Source: Pectobacterium sp. CFBP8739 (GTDB taxonomy: Bacteria; Pseudomonadota; Gammaproteobacteria; Enterobacterales; Enterobacteriaceae). Taken from it: a stretch of DNA of 64,000 bases. The DNA lies in NCBI RefSeq assembly GCF_013449375.1, contig NZ_JACDRR010000011.1:186001-250000 (forward strand), written 5' to 3'. Of the stretch, positions 28,511 to 44,929 are shown piece after piece. The position numbers and the translations under genes were made by a program. Numbering within the stretch: position 1 is the stretch's first letter; each line of letters opens with the position of its first letter. Below the pieces are notes generated by a model. It was not told the origin of the DNA. It did not search any database and was given only the letters and a program-made list of their open reading frames with translations.

Positions 28511-29257
28511 ATGTTAAGCATCGAAAATTTAAAAGTTAGCGTAGAAGGCAAAGAGATCATCAAAGGGCTTAATCTCACCATTAAGCCAGGTGAAGTTCAC
28601 GCGATTATGGGCCCGAATGGCTCAGGTAAAAGTACGCTCTCCGCGACGCTGGCTGGACGTGAAGAATACGAAGTGACCGACGGTTCGGTGAGCTTCAAAG
28701 GGAAAGACCTGCTGGAACTGTCCCCAGAAGATCGCGCAGGCGAGGGCGTCTTCATGGCGTTCCAGTACCCTGTCGAGATCCCCGGCGTCAGCAACCAGTT
28801 CTTCCTGCAAACCTCCGTTAACGCGGTGCGTAAATACCGCGAACAAGAACCGCTGGATCGCTTTGACTTCGCCGATTTTATCGAAGAAAAGATCAAACTG
28901 TTGAATATGCCGGAAGATCTGCTGACCCGTTCGGTCAACGTGGGCTTCTCCGGCGGTGAAAAGAAGCGTAACGACATTCTGCAAATGGCGGCGCTGGAGC
29001 CGGATTTGTGTATTTTGGATGAAACCGACTCCGGGCTGGACATCGATGCACTGAAAATCGTCTCTAACGGTGTGAACTCCCTGCGCGACGGCAAACGTTC
29101 GTTCATCATCGTCACGCACTACCAGCGTATTCTTGATTACATCAAACCAGACCACGTTCACGTTCTGTATCAAGGGCGCATTGTGAAATCCGGTGATTTC
29201 TCGCTGGTGAAACAGTTGGAGGAGCAAGGCTATGGCTGGCTTACCGACGGGCAATAA
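28511..29257 (+). CDS. sufC: Fe-S assembly ATPase SufC
   Basis: SufC is the soluble ABC-type ATPase that drives conformational change in SufBC2D. The 248-residue product has Walker A GPNGSGKSTL, the family insertion FMAFQYPVEIPGVSNQFFLQ, signature FSGGEKKRNDILQ, Walker B LCILDETDSGLD and the switch His in VTHYQRIL. The start at 28511 follows GGAAGGAATAAGC. Its end overlaps the sufD start by 26 bases. Confidence 0.97.
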   Translation: MLSIENLKVSVEGKEIIKGLNLTIKPGEVHAIMGPNGSGKSTLSATLAGREEYEVTDGSVSFKGKDLLELSPEDRAGEGVFMAFQYPVEIPGVSNQFFLQTSVNAVRKYREQEPLDRFDFADFIEEKIKLLNMPEDLLTRSVNVGFSGGEKKRNDILQMAALEPDLCILDETDSGLDIDALKIVSNGVNSLRDGKRSFIIVTHYQRILDYIKPDHVHVLYQGRIVKSGDFSLVKQLEEQGYGWLTDGQ

Positions 29258-30578
29258 TGTGACGAGCGAAAACACGGCGGGTAAAATTGGCATCGCACAG
29301 AAACAAGAGAAGGCATTGCAGCAATGGCATGGCCTGTTTGAACGTGATGCGTCACGCCGTTCTGAAGACGCGAACCAGCATTGGCAGGATGTGGTGCGCC
29401 TTGGCTTACCGCACCGTAAGCACGAGCACTGGAAATACACGCCACTGGATAGTTTGCTGAACAACGAATTTGTTGCGCCGCAGGCCCAGTCTCTCGATCG
29501 CGCAGCGGTGGAGTCACTGGCTTTAGCTGTGGATAGCTGGCGTCTGGTATTTGTCGATGGGGTATTCAATGCTGAACTCAGCGACAGCGCATGGGGCTCT
29601 TATCAGGTTGACGTGCAGGCGTCGCGTGCGCAGGGCGTGTTGCCTGCGGCCATCCAGTCCGAGGTGTTCCTGCATTTGACCGAAAGTCTGGCGAGTGAAA
29701 GTACGCTGATTCGTCTGGCTGCCGGACAGCAGGCGGAGAAACCGCTTTACCTGTTGCACATCAGCAGCAGTCAGGCGGCGGCATTGAACACCGTTCACTA
29801 CCGTCATCATCTGAACGTTGAACGTGGCGCGAGTGCGGAAATTATTGAGCACTACGTCAGTCTGGATGAGCATGCTCACTTTACCGGCGCACGCCTGACG
29901 GTGAATGCGGCGGAAAACAGCCAAGTGAGCCACTATAAGCTGGCGTTTGAAGCGGCAGCGAGTTACCACTTCGCGCATAACGATTTGGTGCTGGCACGTG
30001 ATGCACGGGTTCGTAGCCACAGCTTCCTGCTGGGAGCGGGGCTGACGCGTCACAACACGAGCGCTCAACTGAACGGCGAAGGCACCAATCTGTCCATGAA
30101 CAGCCTGATTCTGCCGGTTGGCAGCGAAGTGTGCGATACGCGGACGTATCTGGAACACAATCAGGGTTACGGCGAAAGCCGTCAGTTACATAAAGTCATC
30201 GTCAACGATCGCGCCAAAGCGGTGTTTAACGGCATGATCAAAGTTGCGCCTCATGCGCTGAAAACGGATGGCCAGATGACCAACAATAACCTGCTGTTGG
30301 GCAGGTTGGCTGAAGTCGATACCAAGCCACAGTTGGAAATCTACGCGGATGACGTGAAATGTAGCCACGGTGCCACTATTGGCCGTATGGACGAAGAACA
30401 GCTGTTCTATCTGCGTTCTCGTGGTATTACGCAGCAGGATGCTCAACAGATGATTATATTCGCCTTCGCGGCGGAAGTCACAGAAGCGATTGAAAACGAG
30501 TCTCTGCGAGATGTGGTTCTGGAACGTATCGCACAGCGTTTGCCCAACGCGCTGGCGAATGCCGGCAAGGCGGTATGA
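29232..30578 (+). CDS. sufD: Fe-S assembly scaffold subunit SufD
   Basis: SufD is a paralogue of SufB in the SufBC2D scaffold and is needed for iron entry. The 448-residue protein is about 25 residues longer than the E. coli one. The extra part is near the N-terminus, between MAGLP and the conserved [10 protein letters not shown]. Conserved regions include [16 protein letters not shown], the beta-helix core, [37 protein letters not shown] and the C-terminal helices. It overlaps both sufC (26 bases) and sufS (1-4 bases). Confidence 0.96.
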   Translation: MAGLPTGNNVTSENTAGKIGIAQKQEKALQQWHGLFERDASRRSEDANQHWQDVVRLGLPHRKHEHWKYTPLDSLLNNEFVAPQAQSLDRAAVESLALAVDSWRLVFVDGVFNAELSDSAWGSYQVDVQASRAQGVLPAAIQSEVFLHLTESLASESTLIRLAAGQQAEKPLYLLHISSSQAAALNTVHYRHHLNVERGASAEIIEHYVSLDEHAHFTGARLTVNAAENSQVSHYKLAFEAAASYHFAHNDLVLARDARVRSHSFLLGAGLTRHNTSAQLNGEGTNLSMNSLILPVGSEVCDTRTYLEHNQGYGESRQLHKVIVNDRAKAVFNGMIKVAPHALKTDGQMTNNNLLLGRLAEVDTKPQLEIYADDVKCSHGATIGRMDEEQLFYLRSRGITQQDAQQMIIFAFAAEVTEAIENESLRDVVLERIAQRLPNALANAGKAV

Positions 30579-31801
30579 TGAGTTATCCTATTGAGCGGGT
30601 TCGTGCCGATTTTCCGGTGCTGGCAAGTGAGGTTAACGGTCAACCGTTAGCCTATCTTGATAGCGCAGCGAGTGCGCAAAAACCGCAGTCGGTTATCGAT
30701 CGTGAGGCAGAATTCTATCGCCATGAATACGCGGCGGTGCATCGCGGCATCCACACGCTGAGCGCGCAGGCGACCAGCGCGATGGAAGCCGTGCGCGAAA
30801 AGGTGGCATCCTTTATCAATGCAGCTTCGGTAGACGAGATTGTCTTTGTTCGCGGGACGACGGAGGCCATCAATCTGGTGGCCAACAGCTATGGCCGTAC
30901 CTTCATCCAGCCGGGCGACAACCTGATCATCACCGAGATGGAACACCACGCGAATATTGTTCCCTGGCAGATGTTGGCGGAAGCGCGTAGCGTTGAGGTT
31001 CGCGTATTGCCGTTGGCCGAAGATGGCTCGCTGGATGTTGCGCAGCTTCCTGCATTGCTGGATGAACGTACTCGCCTGCTGGCGGTGACGCACATCTCTA
31101 ACGTACTCGGTGCGTTGAATCCGGTTAAGGCCATGATCGCACAAGCAAAAGCGGCTGGCGCAGTCGTGTTGGTTGATGGCGCGCAGTCGATTATGCATCA
31201 GCCTGTCGATGTGCAGGATCTGGACTGCGATTTCTTTGTCTTTTCAGGACATAAGATCTACGGCCCTTCGGGTATTGGCGTGCTGTACGGCAAACGTGAC
31301 CTGCTTCAGGCCATGCCGCCGTGGGAAGGCGGTGGGGCGATGATTCGTCAGGTTAGCCTGCGTACCGGCACCACCTATGCGGATTCACCGTGGCGCTTTG
31401 AGGCCGGCTCACCGAATACGGGAGGTATCATGGGCTTAGGTGCCGCGTTGGACTATGTGACGGCGCTGGGACGGGAAGAGATTCAACGTTATGAATCTTC
31501 ATTGATGCAGTATGCGCTGGAAGCGCTAAAGCAAGTGCCCGACCTGACGTTGTACGGCCCTGCTGAGCGTCACGGCGTCATTGCGTTTAATCTTGGGCAG
31601 CATCACGCCTATGATGTCGGAAGTTTCCTCGATCGGTACGGTATTGCGATTCGCACCGGCCACCATTGCGCGATGCCGCTGATGGAACACTATGGTGTTC
31701 CCAGTATGTGCCGCGCCTCGCTGGCCGTTTATACTACACGCGAAGAAATTGACCGGCTGGTTGCCGGATTGCAACGTATCCATCGATTGCTGGGCAGTTA
31801 A
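30578..31801 (+). CDS. sufS: Cysteine desulfurase SufS
   Basis: SufS is a group II, PLP-dependent cysteine desulfurase that provides persulfide sulfur to SufE and SufBCD. With the start at 30578 the protein is 407 residues and the catalytic cysteine in [10 protein letters not shown] is Cys364, the same number as in E. coli. The PLP lysine lies in [11 protein letters not shown], and [11 protein letters not shown] is the cofactor-stacking region. A double ATG (30575 and 30578) overlaps the sufD stop. Confidence 0.97.
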   Translation: MSYPIERVRADFPVLASEVNGQPLAYLDSAASAQKPQSVIDREAEFYRHEYAAVHRGIHTLSAQATSAMEAVREKVASFINAASVDEIVFVRGTTEAINLVANSYGRTFIQPGDNLIITEMEHHANIVPWQMLAEARSVEVRVLPLAEDGSLDVAQLPALLDERTRLLAVTHISNVLGALNPVKAMIAQAKAAGAVVLVDGAQSIMHQPVDVQDLDCDFFVFSGHKIYGPSGIGVLYGKRDLLQAMPPWEGGGAMIRQVSLRTGTTYADSPWRFEAGSPNTGGIMGLGAALDYVTALGREEIQRYESSLMQYALEALKQVPDLTLYGPAERHGVIAFNLGQHHAYDVGSFLDRYGIAIRTGHHCAMPLMEHYGVPSMCRASLAVYTTREEIDRLVAGLQRIHRLLGS

Positions 31802-31833
31802 GCGCCGCGCGCATACTGCTCGGGGAGGAAAAC

Positions 31834-32250
31834 ATGGCGAGTCTGCCAGAACCGCAGAAACTGGCGCGCAACTTTGCGCGCTGTAATGACTGGGAAGAGA
31901 AATATCTTTATATCATCGAGTTAGGGGAGCGCCTTGATCCTCTGCCCGACGAGTGGCGTAATCCAGAGAATCTGATTTCGGGGTGCCAAAGCCAGGTTTG
32001 GATTGTGACACAGCCCGATGAGCAGGGCGTGCTCACCCTACACGGCGACAGCGATGCCGCCATCGTGAAAGGGTTGATTGCGGTGGTTTTCAGCCTGTAT
32101 CAGGGGCTGACCGCGCAGGAGCTCGTTGAGCTGGATGTGCGACCATTCTTTGAATCGCTGGCGCTGAATCAACACCTGACGCCATCCCGCTCTCAGGGGC
32201 TTGAGGCCATGCTGCGCGCGATTCGCGCACATGCTGCGGCACTGCTTTAG
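31834..32250 (+). CDS. sufE: Sulfur acceptor protein SufE
   Basis: SufE accepts persulfide sulfur from SufS and transfers it to SufB. The 138-residue protein carries Cys51 in [10 protein letters not shown], the same position as the E. coli acceptor cysteine. [15 protein letters not shown] and [19 protein letters not shown] are also conserved. GGGGAGGAAAAC precedes the ATG. It is the last gene of sufABCDSE and is followed by a strong terminator. Confidence 0.97.
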   Translation: MASLPEPQKLARNFARCNDWEEKYLYIIELGERLDPLPDEWRNPENLISGCQSQVWIVTQPDEQGVLTLHGDSDAAIVKGLIAVVFSLYQGLTAQELVELDVRPFFESLALNQHLTPSRSQGLEAMLRAIRAHAAALL

Positions 32251-32284
32251 TTTTCTCCCCTGTTTTCTGCTTTCCTGAAGTATA

Positions 32285-32330
32285 AAAAAGCGCTGTGACG
32301 GAAAAAACGTCCAGCGCTTTTTTGTTTTTT
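32285..32330 (+). terminator. Strong intrinsic terminator of sufABCDSE
   Basis: AAAAAGCGCTG (about 32285-32295) pairs with CAGCGCTTTTTT (32312-32323), with an internal GACG/CGTC extension and a GAAAAAA loop. It is followed by TTTGTTTTTT. This is a strong stem with a good T-tract. Confidence 0.88.
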
Positions 32331-32637
32331 TCATTTGCAGTTTTTTACCAACGGTACGTTATTGTTTTTCGGCCTATTTATTAACTCGCTGATATTTCAG
32401 AATTCGTCCCGTATATTTATTTCCCGTTAAATTTTATTCTGACTCTGCTTTGTAAAGAATTGAATATCAATGCTTTGATTTTTAAATAAAATATTCTTTT
32501 GTTACAACAATGCTAATATATACCCACGTTCGGTGGAGAGTGGCAATAATAGTCGCATTAACACCAGATCAAGAGGTATAGCCGGATACTGCACTCTGGG
32601 AACACAGCCAGATGTTATTGATTGTAGGGAACCTAAT
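32331..32637. other. AT-rich gap before ldtE, no gene seen
   Basis: About 300 bases of AT-rich DNA hold the ldtE promoter region. I see no convincing ORF and no clear operator. Some loosely promoter-like words (TTTAAATAAAATATTC and TTGTTACAACAATGCTAATATA, the latter with the small dyad TTGTTACAACAA near 32498) are present. The 12-bp dyad could be part of an operator. Confidence 0.4.
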
Positions 32638-33660
32638 ATGAAACGCGCGTTAACTTTACTTGGTATGGCTTTCGCGGCATACCTGACCAGCACCATTGCT
32701 AAAGCGACGGAATATCCGCTACCGCCACCAAATAGCCGCCTTATCGGCGAGAATATCGCTTATACGGTCCCCAATGATGGGCGTCCGCTGGAAGCTATTG
32801 CTGCGGATTTCAAGATTGGTTTATTGGGCATGATGGAAGCGAACTCTGGCGTGGATCCTTACCTGCCGAAAGCGGGTTCCACGCTCACCATCCCCACGCA
32901 AATGCTGCTTCCGGATACTCCGCGTGAAGGCATTGTGGTCAATCTGGCGGAACTACGCCTCTACTACTACCCGAAAGGGAAGAATACCGTCATCGTGTAT
33001 CCGATCGGCATTGGTCAGTTGGGGCGCAATACGCCACTAATGACGACCAGCGTGAGTGAGAAGCGTGAGAACCCGACTTGGACGCCAACGGCGAACATTC
33101 GTAAACATTATCTTGAAGAGCAGGGCATTAAACTGCCCGCTGTCGTTCCGGCTGGCCCAGATAACCCGATGGGGTTACATGCGTTGCGTCTGTCTGCACA
33201 CGGCGGCGTGTATCTGCTGCATGGCACGAACGCTGACTTCGGTATCGGCATGCGCGTGAGCTCTGGCTGTATCCGTTTGCGCCCAGATGACATTAAGGCA
33301 CTGTTCGACAACGTGCCAGTCGGTACACGGGTGCAGATTGTTAACGATGCAATTAAAACCTCCGTTGAACCGGACGGCAAACGCTACGTTGAAGTGCATC
33401 AGCCTTTATCCAAGACCGATAAGGACGATCCGCAAACCATGCCAATTCCGCTGACGGCAAAGATGCAGAAATTTGTTAAAGATGCAGAGACGGACAGTAA
33501 AGCGTTTGCTGACGCAATTGTGCGTCGCTCAGGCATGCCAATTGTGGTGAGCGTAGGGCAAGACATCAATACCTACCAGCCACCGGTGGAATCAGCTCCA
33601 GAAGCGCCTCAGACGCATCAGGTTGCGCCGATCACGGCGATCAGCACCACCGCGCGGTAA
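32638..33660 (+). CDS. ldtE: L,D-transpeptidase LdtE (YnhG)
   Basis: LdtE is a periplasmic L,D-transpeptidase, known in E. coli to make 3-3 (DAP-DAP) crosslinks in peptidoglycan. The 340-residue protein starts with a signal peptide (MKRALTLLGMAFAAYLTSTIAKA). It then has a LysM-like region (IAYTVPNDGRPLEAIAADF to LTIPTQMLLPDTP) and the YkuD domain, with His195 in LLHGTN and catalytic Cys211 in SSGCIRL. A Pro/Gln-rich tail ends the protein. It lies between sufE and lpp, as in E. coli. LdtA/B/C, not LdtE, are the enzymes known to attach Lpp. Confidence 0.93.
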   Translation: MKRALTLLGMAFAAYLTSTIAKATEYPLPPPNSRLIGENIAYTVPNDGRPLEAIAADFKIGLLGMMEANSGVDPYLPKAGSTLTIPTQMLLPDTPREGIVVNLAELRLYYYPKGKNTVIVYPIGIGQLGRNTPLMTTSVSEKRENPTWTPTANIRKHYLEEQGIKLPAVVPAGPDNPMGLHALRLSAHGGVYLLHGTNADFGIGMRVSSGCIRLRPDDIKALFDNVPVGTRVQIVNDAIKTSVEPDGKRYVEVHQPLSKTDKDDPQTMPIPLTAKMQKFVKDAETDSKAFADAIVRRSGMPIVVSVGQDINTYQPPVESAPEAPQTHQVAPITAISTTAR

Positions 33661-33790
33661 TAATGAAATAAATCGGCCAGATGCGTTTAGGCGCATCTGT
33701 GCTGGCTCAGGGATAGAGTGGAAGGATGAATAGGTTTGAACAGGTGACAAAGAATTGAAAGGGAACGTTGAAAGCCTAAAACGCAGGCAA

Positions 33791-33820
33791 AAAAATGGCG
33801 CACAATGTGCGCCATTTTCA
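33791..33820. terminator. Intrinsic terminator between ldtE and lpp
   Basis: AAAATGGCGCAC pairs with GTGCGCCATTTT around an AAT loop. A-rich and T-rich flanks on both sides make it usable in both directions, chiefly for lpp on the minus strand. Confidence 0.85.
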
Positions 33821-33837
33821 CTACTTAACCAGCTCGA

Positions 33838-34086
<249 letters not shown>

Positions 34087-34117
34087 CTAGATTGAGTTAA
34101 TCTCCATGTAGCGTTAC

Positions 34118-34148
34118 AAGTATTACACAAACTTTTTTCTAATGAGAA
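34118..34148 (-). promoter_or_regulatory. lpp promoter
   Basis: Read on the minus strand, TTCTCA (34143-34148) and TAATAC (34120-34125) are 17 bases apart and form the -35 and -10 elements. The transcribed leader (starting near TTGTAACGCTACATGGAG) matches the E. coli lpp leader, including the AGAGGGTATTAATA ribosome-binding region. The AT-rich upstream DNA (34149-34340) is typical of lpp and holds no gene. Confidence 0.8.
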
Positions 34149-34343
34149 TAAATTTTTGATGAGAACATGCTTAATTTTGATCGTTCGCTCAAAGAAACAG
34201 CGAGTTTTACATATTCATTAAAAAAGTAAGGAAAACAGTGCTATTTTTATCGGATAACTCCGAAGTTTTAGGCTATTAAATGGTGTGTTACGCAAACGCA
34301 TTAATTAGGTTATCACACTGTAGAAAGTCGTTTCAGAATATAA

Positions 34344-34369
34344 AAAAAGCGCCATTAAGGCGCTTTTTA
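34344..34369 (-). terminator. Intrinsic terminator of pykF
   Basis: AAAAAGCGCC (about 34344-34353) and GGCGCTTTTT (34359-34368) enclose an ATTAA loop. Read on the minus strand it lies about 20 bases past the pykF stop and is followed by TTTTTTATATT. Confidence 0.87.
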
Positions 34370-34387
34370 CCGATCTGAGGGGTGGGA

Positions 34388-35800
34388 TCAGAGACGGTGT
34401 ACAGAAGACGTGTTGGTGGTGCCGCTGGAAACCAGTGCGCCAGAGACCATCACCACAACGTCGCCAGCCTGCGCATAACCGCTGTTCAGCGCCGCTTCTT
34501 TACCGATGCGGTAGAAATCATCGGTAGACGCGATTTCTTTCACCAGCAGCGTATCAATGCCTTTGCTCAGCAGCAGTTGACGTGCGGTGACTTCGTTAGT
34601 TGTCAGTGCCAGAATGCGGGCATTCGGGAAGTATTTGCGGATAGACTTGGCAGACTTACCGCCGCTGGTCGCAACCACAATCAGTGGTGCATCCAGTTTT
34701 TCTGCCGTTTCGACTGCGCCACGGCAGACCGCTTCAGTGATACGCAGAACCGGAGGCGTCTTGATGGTATCCAGACGGCTTTTCATTACGGAGTCGGTAC
34801 GCTGACAGATCGTCGCCATAATGGTAACAGATTCCAGCGGGTATTTACCTTTCGCACTTTCGCCAGACAGCATCACGGCATCGGTACCGTCGATGATGGC
34901 GTTCGCCACGTCGCCGGCTTCTGCGCGGGTAGGGCGTGGGTTTTTGATCATGGAATCCAGCATTTGCGTCGCGGTGATCACCACTTTGCGTGCAAGGTTA
35001 CATTTTTCGATCATCATTTTCTGTGCGAAGATCACTTCTTCAACTGGGATTTCAACGCCCAGATCGCCACGAGCGACCATGATACCGTCAGACGCTTCCA
35101 GGATTTCGTCGAAATTGTTCAGGCCTTCCTGGTTTTCGATTTTGGAGATGATCTGGATGTGCTCGCCACCATGTGCTTTCAGGTGAGCGCGGATTTCTTC
35201 AACATCAGAACGTTTACGAATAAAGGATGCGGCAATGAAATCGACGCCTTGTTCGCAACCGAAAATCAGGTCACGTTTGTCTTTTTCAGCCAGAGCAGGT
35301 AGTTGGATGGAGACGCCAGGCAGGTTGACACCTTTATTCTCGCCCAGATCGCCATTGTTCAGCACTTTACAAACGACGTCATTACCGTTGATTGCCGTAA
35401 CCTGCATACCGATCAAGCCGTCATCGACCAGAACGGTGTTGCCCACGCTGAGGTCTTCAGTAAAGCCTGCATATGTGACGGCGACGCGATCTTTGTTGCC
35501 CACGATGCTCTGATCGGTGGTGAACGTGAACGTTTGACCAGCGGTCAGCGTAACGTCAGCGCCGTTTTCCAGCTTCATGGTACGGATTTCTGGGCCTTTG
35601 GTGTCAAGCAGGATAGCGGCTTTCTTGCCGGTTTTTTCCATGACGGCACGCAGATTCTTGATGCGTTGGCCGTGTTCTGCGTAATCCCCGTGAGAGAAAT
35701 TCAGGCGCATAACATTCATGCCGGCAGACAGCAGGTTGCCAAGCATTTCTTCTGACTCTGTTTTCGGCCCGATGGTACAAACAATTTTTGTCTTTTTCAT
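34388..35800 (-). CDS. pykF: Pyruvate kinase I (fructose-1,6-bisphosphate-activated)
   Basis: PykF converts PEP and ADP to pyruvate and ATP, the last step of glycolysis, and opposes PpsA encoded about 15 kb away. The 470-residue length equals E. coli PykF. Motifs include [48 protein letters not shown], the active-site [16 protein letters not shown] with [19 protein letters not shown], and the C-terminal allosteric domain ending in SVHRL. The start at 35800 is chosen by homology over a 21-residue upstream extension. Confidence 0.97.
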   Translation of the reverse strand: MKKTKIVCTIGPKTESEEMLGNLLSAGMNVMRLNFSHGDYAEHGQRIKNLRAVMEKTGKKAAILLDTKGPEIRTMKLENGADVTLTAGQTFTFTTDQSIVGNKDRVAVTYAGFTEDLSVGNTVLVDDGLIGMQVTAINGNDVVCKVLNNGDLGENKGVNLPGVSIQLPALAEKDKRDLIFGCEQGVDFIAASFIRKRSDVEEIRAHLKAHGGEHIQIISKIENQEGLNNFDEILEASDGIMVARGDLGVEIPVEEVIFAQKMMIEKCNLARKVVITATQMLDSMIKNPRPTRAEAGDVANAIIDGTDAVMLSGESAKGKYPLESVTIMATICQRTDSVMKSRLDTIKTPPVLRITEAVCRGAVETAEKLDAPLIVVATSGGKSAKSIRKYFPNARILALTTNEVTARQLLLSKGIDTLLVKEIASTDDFYRIGKEAALNSGYAQAGDVVVMVSGALVSSGTTNTSSVHRL

Positions 35801-36098
35801 ACGATAGTTTCTACAAGTTGTGATGGATAAAAAAACGAGTGAACCAGTGGCGATGCGAGGCAAGCCGCTGGAAAGAATGTATGAGGAAACAGTATAGAAA
35901 AGGTAAGTATAGATGGTCGTAATGAATGGGTGATGAAGTGCGCAACCGCTCGTCGCATAAGGTTTGCGGGAGTCGCGTTGGCGATGCCGTTGATAATAAT
36001 GTTATTGATAGTGGCACGTTGTTTAGCTGAAACCATTCAATTGAAACGACGTTCCGTATTATAGTTATTAAGCGACGAGAAACAAGGTGGTAAAAGGT
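35801..36098. promoter_or_regulatory. pykF control region with Cra-like site
   Basis: About 300 bases between the pykF start and a divergent small ORF. GCTGAAACCATTCAAT at 36026-36041 matches the Cra consensus GCTGAAACGATTCAGC at 13 of 16 positions, and E. coli pykF is repressed by Cra. An open minus-strand frame (35797-36036) lies here but has no conserved look. No other gene was seen. Confidence 0.5.
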
Positions 36099-36254
36099 AT
36101 GAAATTGAATATTTTGTCGCGTTTACGCAAAAAATTGATCAATTTGGTGTTTTTACCCAACGTTGTTGCGCAACTGCCTAAGTCATTCGCGGCAGGAATG
36201 CGCGATTACAGCGAACCGAGGCAAGTGAGCAATTCTTGTAACAGCGGGCAATAA
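36099..36254 (+). CDS. Possible 51-residue basic small protein
   Basis: The frame begins MKLNILSRLRKKLINLVFLP and continues to a hydrophilic tail ending NSCNSGQ. It has a basic amphipathic N-terminal helix, a hydrophobic stretch and a charged tail. AAGGTGG with suitable spacing precedes the ATG, and the sequence around it is less AT-rich than the flanks. A small stem (ATGCG 36264-36268 with CGCAT 36276-36280, then TTTTCT) follows the stop. No family is recognised. It diverges from pykF and lies upstream of the bgl leader. Confidence 0.38.
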   Translation: MKLNILSRLRKKLINLVFLPNVVAQLPKSFAAGMRDYSEPRQVSNSCNSGQ

Positions 36255-36361
36255 ATAAAGAAAATGCGTGTAAGCCGCATGCTTTTCTGTCGATCCGTAT
36301 CACGTTTTTGTGTCATGCTTCTTGAGAAGATGAAGGTAGATGGTAGTTTACCTGTTATTGC

Positions 36362-36426
36362 GGATTGTTACTGCGTAAGCAGGCAAAACCAGATACTCGT
36401 TCTTGCTACGGGTGTCTGGTTTTTTT
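36362..36426 (+). promoter_or_regulatory. First BglG-type RAT antiterminator and overlapping terminator
   Basis: The ribonucleic antiterminator (36362-36390) starts GGATTGTTACTGCGTAAGCA and ends GGCAAAACC, very close to the E. coli bgl RAT. It overlaps the terminator stem AAAACCAGA (36385-36393)/TCTGGTTTT (36415-36423) with a T-run to 36426. When the antiterminator protein is bound the RAT hairpin wins and transcription enters the regulator gene; otherwise it stops here. Confidence 0.92.
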
Positions 36427-36441
36427 GTTTCCAGGGTTTGA

Positions 36442-37308
<867 letters not shown>

Positions 37309-37461
37309 TTTCTGCTAATTTGCTTTTCGTCACAAAATAGCCGTATGGAAGGTAAATATCCTTGCATACGGTGAAAGTGAAAGCATAAAGTATGTGGAAA
37401 GCAAATTATCAGATGAAGTAAGTGTTATTGTCGGCACAGTCGTTGTGCGGGCACATAAACA

Positions 37462-37553
37462 GGATTGTTACTGTCAGGCTGGTCTAGGCGGGCAGGCAAA
37501 ACCTAAATCGTTTTCTCAATGCTTATTGGGAAAAACGATTTAGGTTTTTTTTT
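37462..37553 (+). promoter_or_regulatory. Second BglG-type RAT and terminator before the permease gene
   Basis: GGATTGTTACTG (37462-37473) and GGCAGGCAAAACC (37491-37503) are the two conserved sides of a RAT, here with a longer loop than the first copy. The right side overlaps a long terminator stem, AAAACCTAAATCG (37498-37510) with CGATTTAGGTTTT (about 37536-37548), followed by a T-run to 37553. This separates the regulator gene from the permease, as in the bgl operon of E. coli. The rest of the 310-base gap shows no gene. Confidence 0.9.
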
Positions 37554-37616
37554 GTCTCAAACAGAGCTGGCAATCTTAAATTATTGATATTTAAGTCTGT
37601 TTAGCATTAAGGATAG

Positions 37617-40951
<3,335 letters not shown>

Positions 40952-40975
40952 ATCATCGCATTGATGAGTGATTTA

Positions 40976-41030
40976 CGCATTCATTCTCAGAGAAATACAA
41001 TCTGGAATGAATGCGAACTCTATTTTTTAC
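40976..41030 (+). terminator. Hairpin after bglB, possible operon attenuator
   Basis: CGCATTCATTC (40976-40986) and GAATGAATGCG (41005-41015) form a perfect 11-bp stem, followed by AACTCTATTTTTT. It may end or weaken transcription between the phosphoglucosidase and the porin gene. The remaining 200 bases to the porin start are AT-rich and could hold a separate promoter. Confidence 0.6.
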
Positions 41031-41132
41031 TATCCATGGGAAAGATATCGAGGGGATAAAATGATTCAGGAGGGAATTAACTAGCCATTAAATTATATAA
41101 ACGGCCATGTGAATTTTAAGATTTTCTTATAA

Positions 41133-42893
<1,761 letters not shown>

Positions 42894-42910
42894 TACCTGT
42901 CACCACGTCG

Positions 42911-42928
42911 GCACCGCTTCGGCGGTGT
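42911..42928 (+). other. UUCG-loop hairpin between porin and esterase genes
   Basis: CACCGC (42912-42917), TTCG loop and GCGGTG (42922-42927) make an unusually stable tetraloop hairpin just after the porin stop. There is no T-run, so a role in 3'-end stability or differential expression of the porin message is more likely than termination. Confidence 0.5.
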
Positions 42929-42940
42929 CGCTACATTTAG

Positions 42941-44170
<1,230 letters not shown>

Positions 44171-44175
44171 TGTCT

Positions 44176-44211
44176 TAGGAAGCGGGCTTGAAAAGTCATG
44201 TCCGCTTCCTA
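44176..44211. terminator. Bidirectional hairpin between esterase and TPR gene
   Basis: TAGGAAGCGG (44176-44185) and CCGCTTCCTA (44202-44211) form a perfect 10-bp stem with a 16-base loop. It lies between convergent genes. There is no long T-run on either strand. Confidence 0.55.
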
Positions 44212-44302
44212 TCAGCTCCTGAAGAGAGCCAACCGATCCCCTTACGACAGAAAATGGCAGGTACGTACTCGCGGTTTAACGCTATCTGCCCGCGAGCTGT
44301 CA

Positions 44303-44929
44303 TTATTGAATCGTTGCCAGGACTTTTGCTATATCGCGATGGCGACCATTATCTGCAATGTCACGTCCTTGCCGGGCAGGGGCGTGAAGTGCTTTTTCCA
44401 GATAACGTTTCGCCTCATCGACTTTTCCTTCTTTGAGCAGAAAGTCACCGTAAAAATAGTTGGCATCAATGCCATCGGGATTGATCGCCAGTGCTTTTTT
44501 TAGCATCTCAGCGGCTTTTTCTTTATCACCAAAACCTATCGGCCAGCCGGGAACCTGATAATAGAGAGCGCCGAGGCTCGTCCAGGCTGACCCGTCAAGC
44601 GCATTAGGGTCGATGGCGATCGCTTTTTCAAGCGACGTGCGAGCCTGTTTAACCAGACTGAGCGCACCCAAGCCGCCTTTTGCGCCAGCCCAACTGCTAT
44701 CGATAATGCCTGACCAAATCAACAGCGTTGCATCGTTATCGTTTTTGGCACGGCTCGCGTCATGCGCTTGCTGGCTTAATGTGCTAAAACATCCTTCTTT
44801 CTGTGCTTCCAGAGTCTGATACTGACAAACAGACCACGTGTTTTGTAACGTACTCAGGGATGTATTGGCTTGCACAGAGACGGATACCGCGCTTGCGAAT
44901 GTGATCACCAGTATATTGCGTGTTCTCAT
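44303..44929 (-). CDS. Exported TPR-repeat protein of the five-gene cluster
   Basis: A 208-residue protein with a signal peptide (MRTRNILVITFASAVSVSVQA) and two or three TPR units in the C-terminal half (ARTSLEKAIAIDPNALDGSA, GDKEKAAEMLKKALAINPDG, GKVDEAKRYLEKALHAPARQ). Two cysteines (VCQ and GCF) just after the signal could form a disulfide. TPR proteins of this type usually hold partners together in the periplasm. It starts in the last four bases of the SDR gene, so it belongs to the same operon. The family is not otherwise recognised and its role is unknown. Confidence 0.82.
   Translation of the reverse strand: MRTRNILVITFASAVSVSVQANTSLSTLQNTWSVCQYQTLEAQKEGCFSTLSQQAHDASRAKNDNDATLLIWSGIIDSSWAGAKGGLGALSLVKQARTSLEKAIAIDPNALDGSAWTSLGALYYQVPGWPIGFGDKEKAAEMLKKALAINPDGIDANYFYGDFLLKEGKVDEAKRYLEKALHAPARQGRDIADNGRHRDIAKVLATIQ

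Noticed and set aside
35797-36036. Minus-strand 79-residue frame in the pykF leader
   Set aside because: It has no convincing ribosome-binding site and ends across the pykF start; this region is better explained as control DNA.
44188-44436. Plus-strand 82-residue frame after the esterase
   Set aside because: Most of it is antisense to the TPR gene and it begins inside a hairpin.
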